From Bathymodiolus brooksi (taxonomy: Eukaryota > Mollusca > Bivalvia > Mytilida > Modiolidae), in the NCBI GenBank assembly GCA_963680875.1, contig OY804578.1, forward strand, positions 96,563,689 through 96,627,688: 64,000 nucleotides of DNA. The letters are read 5' to 3'. Both the position numbers and the translations under genes were made by a program. This document shows, one piece after another, positions 24,176-37,640 of this stretch. The stretch's first letter is position 1. Each line of letters opens with the position of its first letter. A model generated the notes under the pieces. The model made no database searches. It was not told the origin of the DNA and saw only the letters and a list, made by a program, of their open reading frames with translations.

Positions 24176-25431
24176 GACATGTGCGAAGTTTTTGCAGAAC
24201 CACATACATTAATTAATGAATCCGGTTCCTATTCTGGAAGATTTTTTTTTGAATTTTCAAATACCTTTATTTTAAAAACATTCTTGCGATGTATTGTCGC
24301 CATTTTGAAATGAAAACGTGCTGTTTAAAAAACAATTACCAAGTTGAGCAAATTGAAACAAAAGTAAAAAGTAAATGATCAGGGGCCAAAACTATTCATA
24401 TGTGTAAAATAAAATAAAAGAAAATTATTATTCAATCCAAAAAGCTTGTAAAATTCTATTTTTATTTCTAACATTTGTCTTACACAAAAAACCCAGACAA
24501 AACATCGAGTTGTAACAGTAAGATACAACACAATTTCTTATCCTTTTATGCATTAGTGACATATGTATAATAAATTAGAAACATTAGTCCATATTTAAAC
24601 AAATGTCTTAATAGCCTTTGGCAGTTAAAACTTTCGGTAATACGTCACATCTTTTGGACATGGGCAAGGTGACGAAGTTTTATGCACATCTATTTTCGAT
24701 ATGGTTTTGACCTAGTTTTCATTGTTTACGTTTTTACGGTGCATTTAAAAAAATAATTGCACCAAAAATATGTCACAATTGCAGGAAAATAATACATATA
24801 TGATTTAAAACCCCAAAAAATGTAAACAAACGTTTATGATAATAGAAATTACCGGCGAAGCGTTAGGGTGACGAACTTTCATACACCGGGGATTCAAATG
24901 ATCAAAGTCCTTTTGGAACTTTACAACTTACTTAACTTTAAACTTAAAGAAATTATAAATGGACTTTGTCCAAATGATCAAAGTCAGCCGTAGCTTTACA
25001 TTAACTCATCGCAATTTACAATATAATATAAAATGAAAAAAAATATATATACATGTAGTGTACACTGGAAGAAGAAGAACTTGAAGGAGAAAGTACACTT
25101 CATAGTTAAAGGAAAACTTCGCGATTTTTTACATGTTAGCTAAATATGTTCCTGCTGATATAAAATACATATTCACAAAGTTTTATCGACATATTTCCAC
25201 AAATAACGAAGCAAATCGCAAATTTGTTATCTTAATTTCTAATTTTTCCATCGGGCTATGACGTTTTAGCCTGATAATGCATTATGGGATTGAAATTTAA
25301 ATTCTGGGTCGCTGATGTTAAATTCGCTTCATTTAAAGCGCTTAGAGACTGTAATTTAAATCTAATAACCGTTGGAAAATTAAATATTGAAGTGAACAGA
25401 TACGTACCTTTTTGACAAACAACTATTTGAC
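24176..25431. other. AT-rich DNA without recognised genes
   Basis: I see no domain, tRNA or long repeat here. The short open frames are not supported. Confidence 0.4.
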
Positions 25432-25655
25432 AAACAACCTTTGAACCGTAATGAGAGCGGGAGGTTTGGCGCCTTAAAATCTGATTCAACCCACCATTTC
25501 TTTAGAAATGCCTGTACCACGTCAGGGTCATTACGGTTTTCACAGTTTTCCGGTTGTTGACTGATTTTGTCTGTTTATATAATTATGAGTTTTGACTTTC
25601 CCTTTGTAAGATTGTTCGGAGTTCGGTAATTTTGTTATTACCTTTATTAAATGAA
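25432..25655 (+). repeat. Tail copy of the Penelope-like RT element
   Basis: Nearly identical to 17573-17790 ('ctttgaaccgtaatgagagc', 'ggtttggcgccttaaaatc', 'gttcggagttcggtaatttt'). It starts abruptly, as expected for a 5'-truncated retro-copy of the element at 16775. Confidence 0.85.
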
Positions 25656-26252
25656 CAAAATGTTTCATTTCCTTTATATTTACAACGGAAAGAGTGTTTT
25701 ACAACAGTCACTATATGTAGGATCACTTTTACAATTATGTTCATTTTGTTTTACTGCTAATGTGCTGAATAATATAATGGATAATTTTGACAACGCGTAA
25801 CTTGTGTATTGATCGGATTAATAAAATGGGAATTTTAATGCACACTATTTGCTTTCCAAGACGAATTGGTAGATCGTTTATTATTATAACAAATGTGGAC
25901 ACAGAAATGTGCTGTCCAAAAGGCAAGTGTGGATGTCAATATTTCATATTATTAACTTTAAAAAAAAAATACATAGACACAGGGGTCCTGGATTTTTTTA
26001 ATAGAAAACTAATCCTGGATTATTATTTTTGCTTAAAGTCCGGTCCTGTGTTTTTATTTCAAATTTTCATCATAGCCCCCTCCCCCTCCCAAGGGATATA
26101 AAATTGTATCATTAATAATAAATTAATAAATAATAAATTCAGATTTTCTATTTAAAATAAATCTCATTTACAAAACCACTGATATTTGTTCAATTGTTAA
26201 CGCTGATTTAAGCTTTAGTCGCAACCATTTTTTATTTTTCTCTTTAAACTGT
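25656..26252. other. AT-rich DNA without recognised genes
   Basis: Nothing supported here. Both strands carry short open frames (25741-26101) without domains. Confidence 0.35.
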
Positions 26253-27180
26253 CGAAACATAACATTTATTTAACCGTAAAATTCACAAATAAAATCCACC
26301 CCCTTTTTTCCCTTTTTTCTTGTTTAAATCAATGATCAACAATATTCTAGAATCAAACAAATGAATAACTATAACATAGATTTCTTTTACATGCATCTTT
26401 TTATCATGCAGAGTTAGTGTTTTAAATCGATCAACCAATCAGGACGCTCATTATCCTTGTCCAAGATAAAAAAAAATACATCGCTAAAATTACCTGTGGA
26501 TGTTTCCCCACTTCAACTCGTAAATTCACATAGAAATCGGAGATATTTCGTCATAAAACTTCACACATGGTTTTGTCTATCATATTTCTTGAAGACAAAC
26601 ATAAAATTTTATTGCATTTAACAATATTTTATGAGTATCAACAGTTTTTTCAACACCGTATCTGTTTCTTAAAACACACTGACTCCGCATGGTTTAGCAA
26701 GGTTACTCAGGTAAATAGTTTATAAATATAGAATCTTAACATCTCAGCTTTCCAACCATGTAAGTATTTTTGCTCTACGCGAGGAAAAGCATATTACTGA
26801 GTGAATTAAAGGTTAAAATGTTATTATTTCTTAAATATAACTATTTTTTAAAAAGAAAAACAGCTATAAATGTGTTTTTTGGTTCATATAGGAAAGGAAA
26901 ATACCGGACTTTTAACATTGAAACGGAACCATCTTACGCGGAAACCCACCCGAAAACCCCTACCCCCACTTGAATTTGATGAATGTTACAGCCACCATTT
27001 TCTTGATATGATCATGTAAAACAAAAATATGCATGTAAAAGAAATCTATGTTATATTTGTTCATTTGTTTGATTCTGGAATATTGTTGATCATTGATTTA
27101 ATCAAGAAAAAAGGGAAAAAGGGGGGGGGGGTGAATTTTATTTGTGAATTTTACAGTTAAATGAATGTTATGTTTCGATA
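26253..27180. mobile_element. Foldback element with about 160-bp inverted ends
   Basis: 26260-26415 (starting tcgaaacataacatttattt) is the inverted counterpart of 27005-27178 (ending gaatgttatgtttcga), including a C-run/G-run pair and the 'gaatcaaacaaatgaa' segment. The 0.6-kb centre contains an open frame of 67 codons (26770-26973) with no recognised domain. No transposase, so non-autonomous. Confidence 0.75.
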
Positions 27181-27204
27181 ATAAAATAAGAATCTGTTGT
27201 AAGT

Positions 27205-27330
27205 TTGTCAGTGACTTGCGGCAGGTCATGGTTTTCTCCGATTTCCTCCACCAATAAAACTGACGGCCACGATAATAACTGAAATATTGTTGAAAGTGGC
27301 GCTAAACACCATAATCCTAACCCCCTGCTG
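27205..27330 (+). repeat. tRNA-derived SINE (family 1), 5' truncated
   Basis: Only the body and tail are present ('gtcagtgacttgcggcaggtc', 'caccaataaaactgacgg', 'gaaatattgttgaaagtgg'). Confidence 0.75.
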
Positions 27331-30235
27331 TCTCTGATACATCATACCTTTCTGTAAGTCATGTTCCATCCACCGTTGTAAAACTGTCTTGTTTATTAAA
27401 GATAAAATATATTTAAAACATTAGAATAAATATAATGTTGAAATAACAGGAACAATTATAATTGTAATTATGTTTTAGATGATAAAAAAGTATACACCAT
27501 CCTTGAAATTATAAGTTTTCATTATTAGAGGCGCCAAATTGGCCTAACTATATATAGCTGTCTCATCATAATTAATATGTATTCACAATTTTAACGATCG
27601 ATGTTCATAAAAGATGTTTTAATTTCAATTAAAGAATTAAAAATTAAAGGTTAGGAGATCGGGTGGCAACTGAGTTTACAAAGTTAGTGTTTAAAGAGAA
27701 AAAACCTCTTTGCACAATGACCCGCAGAAGGCACAAAACCTAAATATATGATTTTTTTCAGCTAAAATGTTAAAAGGTTCTAATAGGTGATTAAACTTGA
27801 ACTATCATTTTGATATCCACTGAAATTCATTCAGACAAAGTTCGGAAGAGATCATGATCATCATGAGCGGTATAAACAGATGAAGAGCAGTCAAAATATA
27901 CAGAGATTAGGCCACACCAAATTTACTTCTTGTTCTTTGTATTTTGTGCTAAAAACGTTGGAGCGAGCAAGTGATTTAAAAATGTTAATTTCTTTTCCTT
28001 TTTCTGTCATGTTTGATGAGCGAAACGTAAAATATTATGCGGAAAATATATTTCTCACATTTTTCAGGTATTTTCAGAAGAGAGAGACCATATTTTGAAA
28101 ATAAATATTTTATTCTTTAATAAATTAAGGCAAATAATTCCTGAAATAAGAAGTGAAAGGCGGGATATACTTATTTTTATTTCCATTCTGAAAACGACAG
28201 GTACATTCACACTGGTTCACTCAGCAGGGTACCTAATATTGCGTAATGAGTTTAAGTCCACACAGGAAGTCGCCAGTCAGAATATACAAGTGTCATTTTA
28301 CATCCGGTCGACGGAACTCTGACCGAATACTTGAATACATGTGTCACAATCTTTGGCAATAATCAGAAACGCAATACACATTTTGTGACCCGTTAACGCT
28401 ACCCTTGACTAGAATAGGAGATGCAATACACATTTTAAAGGTTCTGATAGGTGATTAACATTGATCGTAAGTTATATTGAATTGTTCATTTTTATCTTGA
28501 TTTTTTTTGTGCCTCATCAGAATGATATAGCAACAACCAAAATTATGAAGTAAAGCAGGGTAAACAGGGCAGGGTAGAAAATTCTTCTTGCAAACCCCAA
28601 AAACCAAAATAGACAAAAACCGTTCGTATGCAATTTTTCCTTATAAAAAAACAACCATATTTTTTATGACTATTCTGAGATTCGAAAGACGTGATTAAAA
28701 TAAACAAAAAATGTTTTGTTTACGCAGAGACATATTATATGTTACGCTTTGTTCAAATCAGAAATAACCGTAATGAAAACAGATTAATCTTTTTACTGTT
28801 GTCGAATACGAATATTGTATTTCCATAAACAAATTATTATATTACGTAAGAGATGTAGCCTGAAGTTTTGTATAATAAACTTTAAAAGTATTAATACTCA
28901 TCGTCTGTAATTGTCAAATGAAAACTATTACAAATTATATGTTTACATAATCCTCTCAATTTTATGGCTTCCTATCCTGTAACTTTCTGTGCTTTTAGCT
29001 CAGAAGCAGAGATTATGTGTAGCTTTATTGTAGTGCATGAATGATCGATTACAAAGTGCGATCTTATAAATAATATCATTAAAACAATTTTGTCCCGTAG
29101 CATAGGCCTATTTTTATTTTTTTACGAATTCATGGCATAGTTCCGATGTCCGTTCTTTTTTTTCACATAATTTCGTAGTTCTTCAATTTTCGAAAAAAAT
29201 CTTTTGTAAATGTGTCTCATTAAAGACGAACCGTTTTCCCCGATTCGTTTGCTTTGTCATAAGTATATAGAAACAAAACGTAAATCTGCAAAAAGTGATT
29301 GTGTAATAAATTCATATATTTAAAATAATAAGAAAAATAAAAAGAATTACGCCTGACAAGCCATATCGACACTGAATGAGGACCCCGGTTTGTCACGCTT
29401 GTTTTGGGGCGTGGTGGTATTTAGACATCAGTGATAATTGGTATCGCGATACTATCAAAATGGCGACATCCATCTATCGTTGACCGAATTTTGGTAGTGC
29501 GATCTGAGAAACATTACCTGTTTATTGTGTATTTTGGCGGGTAAGAAATCGATGAAACTTACAGTTTTCAAACCCCACCAGGATAAATTAAAGTAGTGCA
29601 GAAGATTTAAAACATGGGATTGAAAGATTAAATATAGAAATTAGTTAACCACAGCGTGAATTCTCAGAATTTCCAACAAGTATTTCACATTCAACACCGC
29701 TTGGGAATGTGAAGGAAGATAGACACAACGACATTATTTTAGACTCTGGTCTTGCTTTTGGTAGAATGTCAGAGAATGCCCGATACTCCCTTTATTAGCA
29801 ATTTTTTGACTGGTAGAAATGTGAATATTTCAAATTTCGTCCTTGTCATTTTTCATTTTACCATGTTTTGCAATTTTCGCTTTGAAATACAGCATCTTCT
29901 GAATTTTCTTAAAACAAATTGTTTTGAAATCCGATTTTTTTCCCTAAAAAAACTGGCCCCCTTATGGAAATGTCTCGAACGCCTCTGCTCATGACCAATC
30001 TCTTCGATGTCTCCCGAACTGCTTCAGTCTGAAAATAAAAGATACTCGGGATATAAACGAAGTTATAATTCTGATTTTGAGCTTCCACGCTCATTGCTTT
30101 TACAAAGTTAATAACAATATAACACAGCGTAGAAAGAGCTTTGTAAAGTCAAAAATGTTAACAGATAAGGTTAGGAGTCCCGTACCGGATAACATTTCTG
30201 TACAAAGACTGAAAAATATGATAAAACCAGCTACA
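27331..30235. other. Long AT-rich stretch without recognised genes
   Basis: Direct repeats of 'aaaggttct.ataggtgattaa' occur near 27772 and 28437. Several open frames of 60-80 codons show no domain, splice pattern or repeat homology I can name. Nothing else is supported. Confidence 0.35.
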
Positions 30236-30690
30236 CGCACGGGCCAAAAGTATTTCCCCACTAAGATATTTCCCTATATATTTCACATAAAGCCATTTAT
30301 TTCCAAAACATTCGCTTGAAGTCATTCTTATCTGATTTTCAAGAAATGTTCAGCATTAAATGCAGAAATAAATATAGTTTCTTCTTCGCGTAATTTTCAA
30401 ATAATTTTATTTCTACTTTCCCTTATAAATTGATTTAAAAACAAAGTTTAATTTTTTCACCAAATCTTACTAAATAATCATTTAAAATGGTGACGTCAAG
30501 AATTTACATTTGTGTTTAAAGTTCGAAAAAATTACATGAAGATATTAAAATAAACTAATAATTCTACTATTAAAGGTGAAAATTTCATGAAAATCAGCTA
30601 AGGAATGACTTCATGAGAATGTTATGAAAATATGTGAAATATATAGGAAAATATCTTAGTGGGGAAATACTTTTGACCCGTGAGTGTACA
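30236..30690. mobile_element. MITE with about 50-bp TIRs (mariner-like ends)
   Basis: The left end 'cacgggccaaaagtatttcc' (30238 on) is matched in inverted orientation by the right end near 30635-30687 ('ggaaatacttttgacccgtg'), with about 48 of 52 bp complementary. Internal sequence is non-coding. Confidence 0.78.
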
Positions 30691-31102
30691 TACGACGACA
30701 AGAGCGTGATATCATGTCTCATTTTGATGTCTGTGCGAAAATAAATCACTGGGGAAAAGAAAAAAATATGTTGTATTTGGCGGTATATATACCGGTATCT
30801 CCGTGGCCAGGTACAGCTAGGGAGTGCTTTGGAATTTACCTCATGATCAAAGACAAGATTTTGACGAACTTTAAGGATCGCTAGAAGAGAGGTTTTCTTC
30901 GTCTAATCAAACTGAGCAATACAGAACTTAGAAAGTGACGTCCAGTGGTGGATCTACTGTTAAACTAATGGCGCTTAACCTTCAGGACTTTTTTAATGAA
31001 TGGATTATTTAACAACATTGATGAAGTTGTTTTGTTTGTTATTGAAATAAACCAATGGGTTGAAGCACTTATTATTGACCTTAGATAAAATGCTCTAATA
31101 CC
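30691..31102. other. Unassigned DNA before copy A
   Basis: No recognised feature. The boundary of the duplicated segment is near 31103. Confidence 0.35.
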
Positions 31103-31426
31103 AAGATCGTATGGCCTCAAAATGTCACTAATCAATACAATTTCAAAATTTATTGGAGACTTGCAGCACCTGAATGCCCAGTAGTATGGGCTCATTGAAC
31201 TCGCCATCTATTCATAGCCTACATTTTGGCAGTTGCGTTCTCGAAACCATCATTGGTGCACGGTTTAATAGCCCATAAACTATAGTTTATTGGGACCATA
31301 AATGGTCCATAGCTGGTATTGTGAACTGCATGCTCATTCATGAAATAATCATATTTTTATGCATTTTTAACAAGGATTTTGAGAAATTGATATGATCACC
31401 CAACGAGACCATTTAGAGTGTCTTAA

Positions 31427-31699
31427 GGTGGTACCATGCACTACTGGGAGATAACTCTTTAGAATCAGTTGAACGTTTTGATCATACGATGTTTGTATAC
31501 AGATTTCAAGCATCTCGGTGATCAAAACCACAGAGAGAAAAGCTGCTATGTGGCTAGTGAATTTATAGCTCTGAGTATGTTGGTTGGAATTTGTTAAAAT
31601 TTTGATATTGATTACAGTGGATATATTCAAACACACTGTCAATAAAATAAGTAAATTAAACGAGCAGATCAAATTTTACCTGAAGTGTATGGTACCACC
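31427..31699. mobile_element. TTAA-flanked MITE, 273 bp
   Basis: TTAA at 31423-31426 and 31700-31703 flank TIRs GGTGGTACCAT / ATGGTACCACC. Copy B lacks the insert near 54222, where the two flanks are joined. The TTAA target suggests a piggyBac-like source. Confidence 0.82.
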
Positions 31700-33559
31700 T
31701 TAAAATGATTGAGATGACGTCCAAGCCTCAGATCAAATTCGAATAACAGATGTTTTGTACTTTTTCAAACTTTTGCATTTTGCTTTCACCAATATAAAAT
31801 GATAACATGTATAGAAGGGGAATATCTGTCCTTATTTGTAAAGGGATCCAGAACATGTTTTGATGTTCAAAAGTCTTTTTAGTGTACACAAATATATTTA
31901 TTTAACAACTCCTTTCGTACAGTACCGGGTACTTCCTCTTCTTTCGCGGGGGTGGGGGTATAATGTTGTTTTTGTTATCCTATCTCTTTTCTGGCGCTTT
32001 CCTGGACATAGGTTTAATTCTACATGTAATATTTATACCACGGCTTTCCGAGTTAGACGGTTAAACAATTTTACGCGAACTGTGAGATTGTTTAAACGTT
32101 AAAGTCGGAAAAACGTGGTATAAATGATTTGTAATACGAAGCCATGCAATATCAAGTCCAGGTCGTTGATTATTGCACGGCTCTCTGAGAGTAATAAAAC
32201 TACAGCCCCGAATTAAAGTGTGCAGTATCTGCATGTGTTATTTCATAGTTCCTAGCTGTTGTTAACATTCTGGTATATAAACCATAAAAAAAGATCAAAG
32301 GAAAATAATGCATTCATGATACAATTCCGTATATTTTTCGAATTTAAGATTTGACTTTGCACATATTTATATCATACATTTAGTTTTAGCAAATTTCATT
32401 AATTAATTCAACATAAAATTGCAATATTGAACAAAGTATGATAGATGATACAATGTATAATTACATGTAAAATAATTGGGAAGCAAGTTACTTGAACTTA
32501 TATACATGTACTTGCTTAATTGTATATACCATTATATATAAAGAATTACCCCCCCCCTCCTCTTCCTGTAACGAACAGAACATCGTACGTACCGGGCACG
32601 AAAATACATAGCAAAGGATAAACTCTCTTAAAATATTATAGACTGGAAGTCGGCATAAATTTCAAACTGGATTTTAATTTTTTATCTAGATAAAACACAT
32701 TTCAATTCGTCCGTTTCCGTCAATCATCAATTGTTTCTTTCCTGAGTGATGATCACAGTATCAGTTACGATGTTAGTGGAACAGGAAATAATAAGAACAT
32801 TGGGAACAATCCTGTTTTATAATGTCTGAATATATACAAGGAAATGAGTAAGTGTATTACATATATCTATACATTTGTCGTAACTTTTATTTTGGTGAAT
32901 ATTATTTTGATTATGAGCCGTTCAATTTAATAATAAACTAATGTGATAAGCTAATATTATCCAATTGTGTACTAATTTCAGCAAAATTTGAACGTGGACG
33001 GTCGTTAATTAGAAATTTCGCAATAAAAACGAAAGATGGTTACAAACGTTATCGGCGAAAAAAAAAGAAGAATTTTAAAAGTTTCGCGCTACACATGTAT
33101 AATTAGCTTCTTTTTTTGGGGGGGGGGGGGTATCTGAACTTGTTTCTGAAACCATTATCTTTTTTAATTAAGTTGAGAGTAATTTACAGCCTTCTTAATT
33201 GAAGCCGACGGCCGTCTAAATTGCCTTATACTTGCTGAGTCGTCTACTTATTATCATTTGCTTCCACCGTAACACCTACAGAGGGAGGACCCAATATACC
33301 CTCCTAAATTGATCTTAAAGCTAGTTGTGTCACAATATTTTAGAGTTGATAGTGAAACTGCCCGCCATCCTCCTTTGTCGTAGCGCATCCAATTACATGT
33401 ATGTTTAAACTAAAACTTACCAAAAAGGAAAATATGGAAATGACTATCTCTGCCACTTTAATATGCTCTATATTTAATGGACTGGGTATCAGAAGGAACA
33501 GGATATCAGAATGTGCAAAAAAAATCAATACTAGAAAATGTTGTTAAGAAATCAAGATC

Positions 33560-34150
33560 AGGTGATAACGAAAAGATGAAAAAAAATCACTTGGTTTAAA
33601 AACAGATAGTAATTTGAATATTCGAAATCACAATAATATTAAAATTATTGTTCCAAAAGAGCTTAAGCTGGGGAAAAAAACCCAGAAAGAAATAGGTAAA
33701 TCAATCACTCCAAAATGTCAATTAAAATGGGATACATTTTATGAAAAGCAATTATCTGGAAATCAATTTGGTATATACTGAACAAAATTAAATGTAAGCA
33801 AAGCATTATCAAGTTCCAATGGAAATGTTTGCATATCATTGGCTACTCAGAATATAGATTACAAAAAATGGGAAAATCAAATGGTAAATACATTTGTAAA
33901 TGTCATCTATGTAAAAATGAAATAGAGTCACTTATTCATTTGTTTTTAATACAGGTGTCATAAAAATTAAACATGTCTGAGGTGAGGTAAACACATATTT
34001 AAAATCTTTTCTGCAAAGAATTTGGTACTTGTTGAAGAAAACTTAATCCTTGTGGCATACCGGTATGAGGGAGAAATAATGGAAGACTTATTTTTATTGA
34101 ATATGGTAATTTATATATTAAAATAGGTAATTTGGAAAACAAGAAATTAT
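33560..34150 (+). pseudogene. LINE C-terminal fragment (L1/Tx1-like)
   Basis: Frameshifted remnants KIKCKQSIIKFQWKCLHIIGYSEYRLQKMGKSNGKYICKCH and LCKNEIESLIHLF resemble the Cys-rich C-terminus after the RT in L1/Tx1-type LINEs ('FQWKILH...C..C...E...HLF'). It lies within the block present only in copy A. Confidence 0.55.
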
Positions 34151-34349
34151 ATATAAGCCTTTACAGGGAAGCAATAGTTATAACAAATTTCAAAAATGAA
34201 CTCAGAAGTAGCATACATATGAGGATTAAAATTCCAGAAGTTCTAAATTTATATGGCATTATGAAATTACAGTTATTATTGTATATGTTATGATTTGAGT
34301 TGTATGAATAGTTCCTTTCATTGTTTGCTGGGTAGTGATAAAAATCCAA

Positions 34350-34530
34350 ATATATATATATATATATATATGTCTGAAAATTAAACCAAACAGTGTTAGA
34401 ATTAGATTTTAGAGCTTTCAAATATTTGTTCTTCCCTCGACGGGATTTGAACCCACACCATTGATACATTGCAGCATCATTCGCTTAGCCTTACGTCCAG
34501 CGCCCTAGACCACTCGACCACATCCACTCC
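34350..34530 (-). repeat. tRNA(Leu/Ser)-like SINE
   Basis: On the minus strand a class-II tRNA-like head runs from about 34530 to 34435: A-box TGGTCGAGTGGTCTA and B-box GGGTTCAAATCCC. The body continues to an AT-repeat. It lacks a clean acceptor stem, so I call it a SINE rather than a tRNA gene. It is absent from copy B. Confidence 0.68.
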
Positions 34531-35122
34531 CTAAAAAATGAGCTTCAATAATCGTAGTGTTACCTTTTCTCGAAAGGCAAATCTAGTGATAGACGTCAGA
34601 CATGTGTATAAGCGTGTGTAGATGGTACATATATACTTAATGTTATAATTTGACAGCAATCTAACTCAGCAATTTTTAATATATATTGAATAGGATAATG
34701 AAGATATTTATATATATATATATATATGTAGATATTCTTAAATCGAATATGAGAGATAATATATGGTTTAGTTGTGTATGTTATTATAGGGAAACTTAGC
34801 TGTGAGTAATGCTATTCTTACTCCCAGCCATTATTTCATTACTTGCTCATTGTAGATATTTGTAAACCTTTGAGGTTTCCTGGCACCCAGAGGTAAATTG
34901 TTTACAGGTGTATTATAAATATATATATATATATATGCTCGACAGCTTCCTTAAAATTTGGATATCAGAAACACTGTGATGACGTTATGTATCTAGGTTA
35001 ATGTCCTAGAAGACTCCCTTTCTTTTATTCGGTTAGGAATAAATATTTAAAATATTATTGGTTTTTGTTTTTGCTTCCGGTCTGGGAATTAATTTTCTCT
35101 AATTTATGTTTCTATATTACAG

Positions 35123-35178
35123 AAAATGAATTGCAATGAAAGAGTTTCTTTTGTTAACTTCGCTTGTCTTATTGCAAG
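35123..35178 (+). CDS. Ig receptor gene A, signal-peptide exon
   Basis: First coding exon of a single-pass Ig receptor. Two ATGs occur: 35126 gives a poor leader, while ATG 35136 gives MKEFLLLTSLVLLQ, a classical signal-peptide core, and ends in phase 1 (CAA G|gtaagt). I therefore choose 35136 as start. A tattacag directly before 35123 looks like an acceptor, implying an upstream non-coding exon. It joins in frame to the IgV exon at 36260. The counterpart in copy B is at 56960-57015. Confidence 0.78.
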
Positions 35179-35549
35179 GTAAGTTACATGGTCGGCAACC
35201 CATGGCTGATCACACTCCTATACTGAAGGATGGGGAGTAATCGGAACGTGATCAGTCATACGCTACCGACGATTGATAAGTGACAGGAAGTTGAATCATT
35301 ATAGCAGTAAGCTTAGCTATAAATAAAATGCAATCATTTCAGGACCAGAAACGACACACGGACTGCTATTTTATAAATGAAATAGTTAATAAACCAGACC
35401 CTTAAATAATTTTGCCAATTTTAAATATTTCAAATATGGAAATTCTGACAACATATTTTTTAATTGATTTATTCTTATGAAATAATTTCAATGAATATAA
35501 GAATACCAGATCGAAGAAACAACCATGATACCAATTTTTGAGGGTTAGG

Positions 35550-35765
35550 GGCTTAGGGTTATGATGTTTAACGCCACTTTAAACAATATTTCAGCTATAT
35601 CGTCGCGATCAGTTTTATTGGTTGAGGAAACCGGAATACCACGAGAAAACCACCGACCTGTGATTGACAAACTTTATCACATAATGCTGTATCGAGTACA
35701 CCTCGCCATGCACGTGATTCGAACTCACAACGTTAGTGGTGATAGGCACTTATTGAATAGGTAGC
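35550..35765 (-). repeat. tRNA-derived SINE (family 1) shared by copies A and B
   Basis: Body and B-box-like 'cgaactcacaacgttagtgg'. The orthologous insertion is at 57385-57890 in copy B, so it predates the duplication. Confidence 0.8.
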
Positions 35766-36259
35766 AATATATATGAGTGCAAATCTTAAAATTCTGGAAA
35801 ACTGAGCAATCGTATGCACAAAACAAGAAGATAGGCGATAAGGAACGTCTTTAACGAATCGATACATGTTCTAGTTTGAATGATATAATGGGAATAAGGC
35901 GCATTAAATGTAACCGAAGCGAATAGGTGTACGATTTTAAGCGTTTCGGAGTTTCTTGCCTTGTGGATAATTAATATATATATAGGGTCGATACATGTAA
36001 GTTGTTGTTACCATAAGATTGCATGAATATTGACACGAACAAGTTAAGATGAGCAAAAAGAGTTGAAATTATACAAGAAATAACGAAATTTTATTGGAAA
36101 TAAATATGTAAACAAAACGTTAAAAGGGGGAGGGGGTAATTCCGTGCCACGAGCGCCTGTGCTACACAATATGAGTGAGTATCTAGTTCTATGTTATCAT
36201 TTTTAGTCTAGTACACATGTACATACATTTTATTTTGTATTTTTTACGAACAATTAAAG

Positions 36260-36571
36260 GCGGTCTTCATGGTACCATCAGTGAAATAAAAACACAGTAT
36301 ATTACTATTCCGGGGACAGCTATGCTATCATGTCAATACGGAAATGATACAGTTCTAAGATGGTGGAAAAGAGGTTCCATCATATCCCAGGGTTCAACAA
36401 TTAATGCGGCTTTTAATGGAAGTGAAAGGTTTAGAGTCACACTTAAACTACAAGAAAAACAATATGAGTTACAGATATTAAAAACGACAGAAGAAGACCT
36501 TGGTGTATATGTATGCGAGACACAATTCAGCTCAATTGTTATTGAAACTAAAGTGATATTGAGACTGGCAG
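36260..36571 (+). CDS. Ig receptor gene A, IgV-domain exon
   Basis: A 104-codon phase 1-1 exon encoding a complete V-type immunoglobulin domain. The B-strand Cys is in LSCQY, the core Trp in VLRWWKR, and the F-strand motif E-D-L-G-V-Y-V-C (the D-x-G-x-Y-x-C signature) is followed by a J-like strand TKVILRLAG. One NGS sequon (FNGSERF) is an N-glycosylation candidate. The domain should sit at the membrane-distal end just after the signal peptide and bind an unknown ligand. It differs from copy B mainly in the three CDR-like loops. Donor CA G|gtaaaa. Confidence 0.88.
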
Positions 36572-37640
36572 GTAAAATCATATAATTTCAGTCAGGTGAC
36601 GTTTAACAAAGGTTTTGCGTCTCATCGCGATGCCGCTCAAAATGTAAAAACAACAACATGATACAAAAGCACAAGAATGAATTAATAAGACCATATATAC
36701 GCAAAGCCAAGAAATTATGTAAGAGTGTGCGCACACCTTGTACACTAGGAGTCTAGGACAGTCCCTTATTTTAAGCTCGTGAGAATTAGTTATTAGGTAA
36801 TGTAAATGGTTATAAATGAAAATATATGTAGTAGAAATTGTCTAATTTAAGCAGCAGACTCTCGACAGCCGATATTATAGAGAGGTGTGGGCGACAATAA
36901 TTTGGTTTTTTAATCATTTGATACCGATATTTTGAATACAGATAACTGTATTTTTAGATAAACAGAGATATGTGCATTTTGATATGTTTTCTATATAAAG
37001 GTATCTTTGTAAAATACTCAGTAAATTAACATTATGAGCTCAAACTTCAAGCATTCCCTCAGGCCAATGTGACCTATACTGATATTGACTATTCTGTGTA
37101 GACTTTTTGGATTTGTTGCTTCCACAGATTTTAAATTATTTGGCTTTCCAATCTTTTGACTAAGTTTGATATCTACGTTTTTATCTATTTATCTTACAAT
37201 AATTTTCACCGATTTCAAAATTATTTTTATTTTGTTTTCATTGATTATTTTGTTACATTAAGATTTATTGTATTCCAAATAATCACATGGAATATAACAA
37301 TGTTTTATGTAGATACTCGTGTGTGAAAATTTGAATTATTTGCGGAGACATTGACAGACGTTGGTGTGATATCTCTGACTGAGGTATATTGCAGTGTATT
37401 GGGGATCGAAGCTGGAACCATAACAACAACCCTTCTCTTTATCATTTTAATGTTGGCAGACATTAGTTCAGTTTCTCAGTGTGGTTAGTGAGACTTTTCA
37501 GCATCTCTGTTTAACCAAGGATTTGTATAGTAGAATTTCAGAAATTATTCTATACAAATCATTGGTTTAACTTATATATAAATGTATTTTGCATATTTTT
37601 AAATAGTTAGTAAGATCTAGTTTCATATTTTTGTTTGTAG

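Larger units (their letters stand above)
31103..37030 (+). repeat. Segmental duplication, copy A
   Basis: About 5.9 kb that aligns co-linearly with 53911-58798. It contains the upstream region, signal-peptide exon, first intron, IgV exon and the start of the next intron of the Ig receptor gene. Insertions private to A include a TTAA MITE (31427-31699), a 1.1-kb block with LINE remains (33165-34255) and a tRNA-derived SINE with AT repeats (about 34350-34740). Divergence varies: 2 mismatches in about 124 bp at 35400-35520, but nearer 8-10 percent beside the IgV exon (hand alignment). Confidence 0.85.

Noticed and set aside
34435..34530. tRNA gene on the minus strand
   Set aside because: Good A and B boxes, but the acceptor stem does not pair cleanly, the anticodon arm is unclear, and a SINE body and AT repeat follow. 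Called a SINE instead.
35126..35135. First ATG of the Ig leader exon as start codon
   Set aside because: It gives a poor signal peptide (MNCNERVSFVNF) and the wrong phase for the IgV exon; ATG 35136 fits both.
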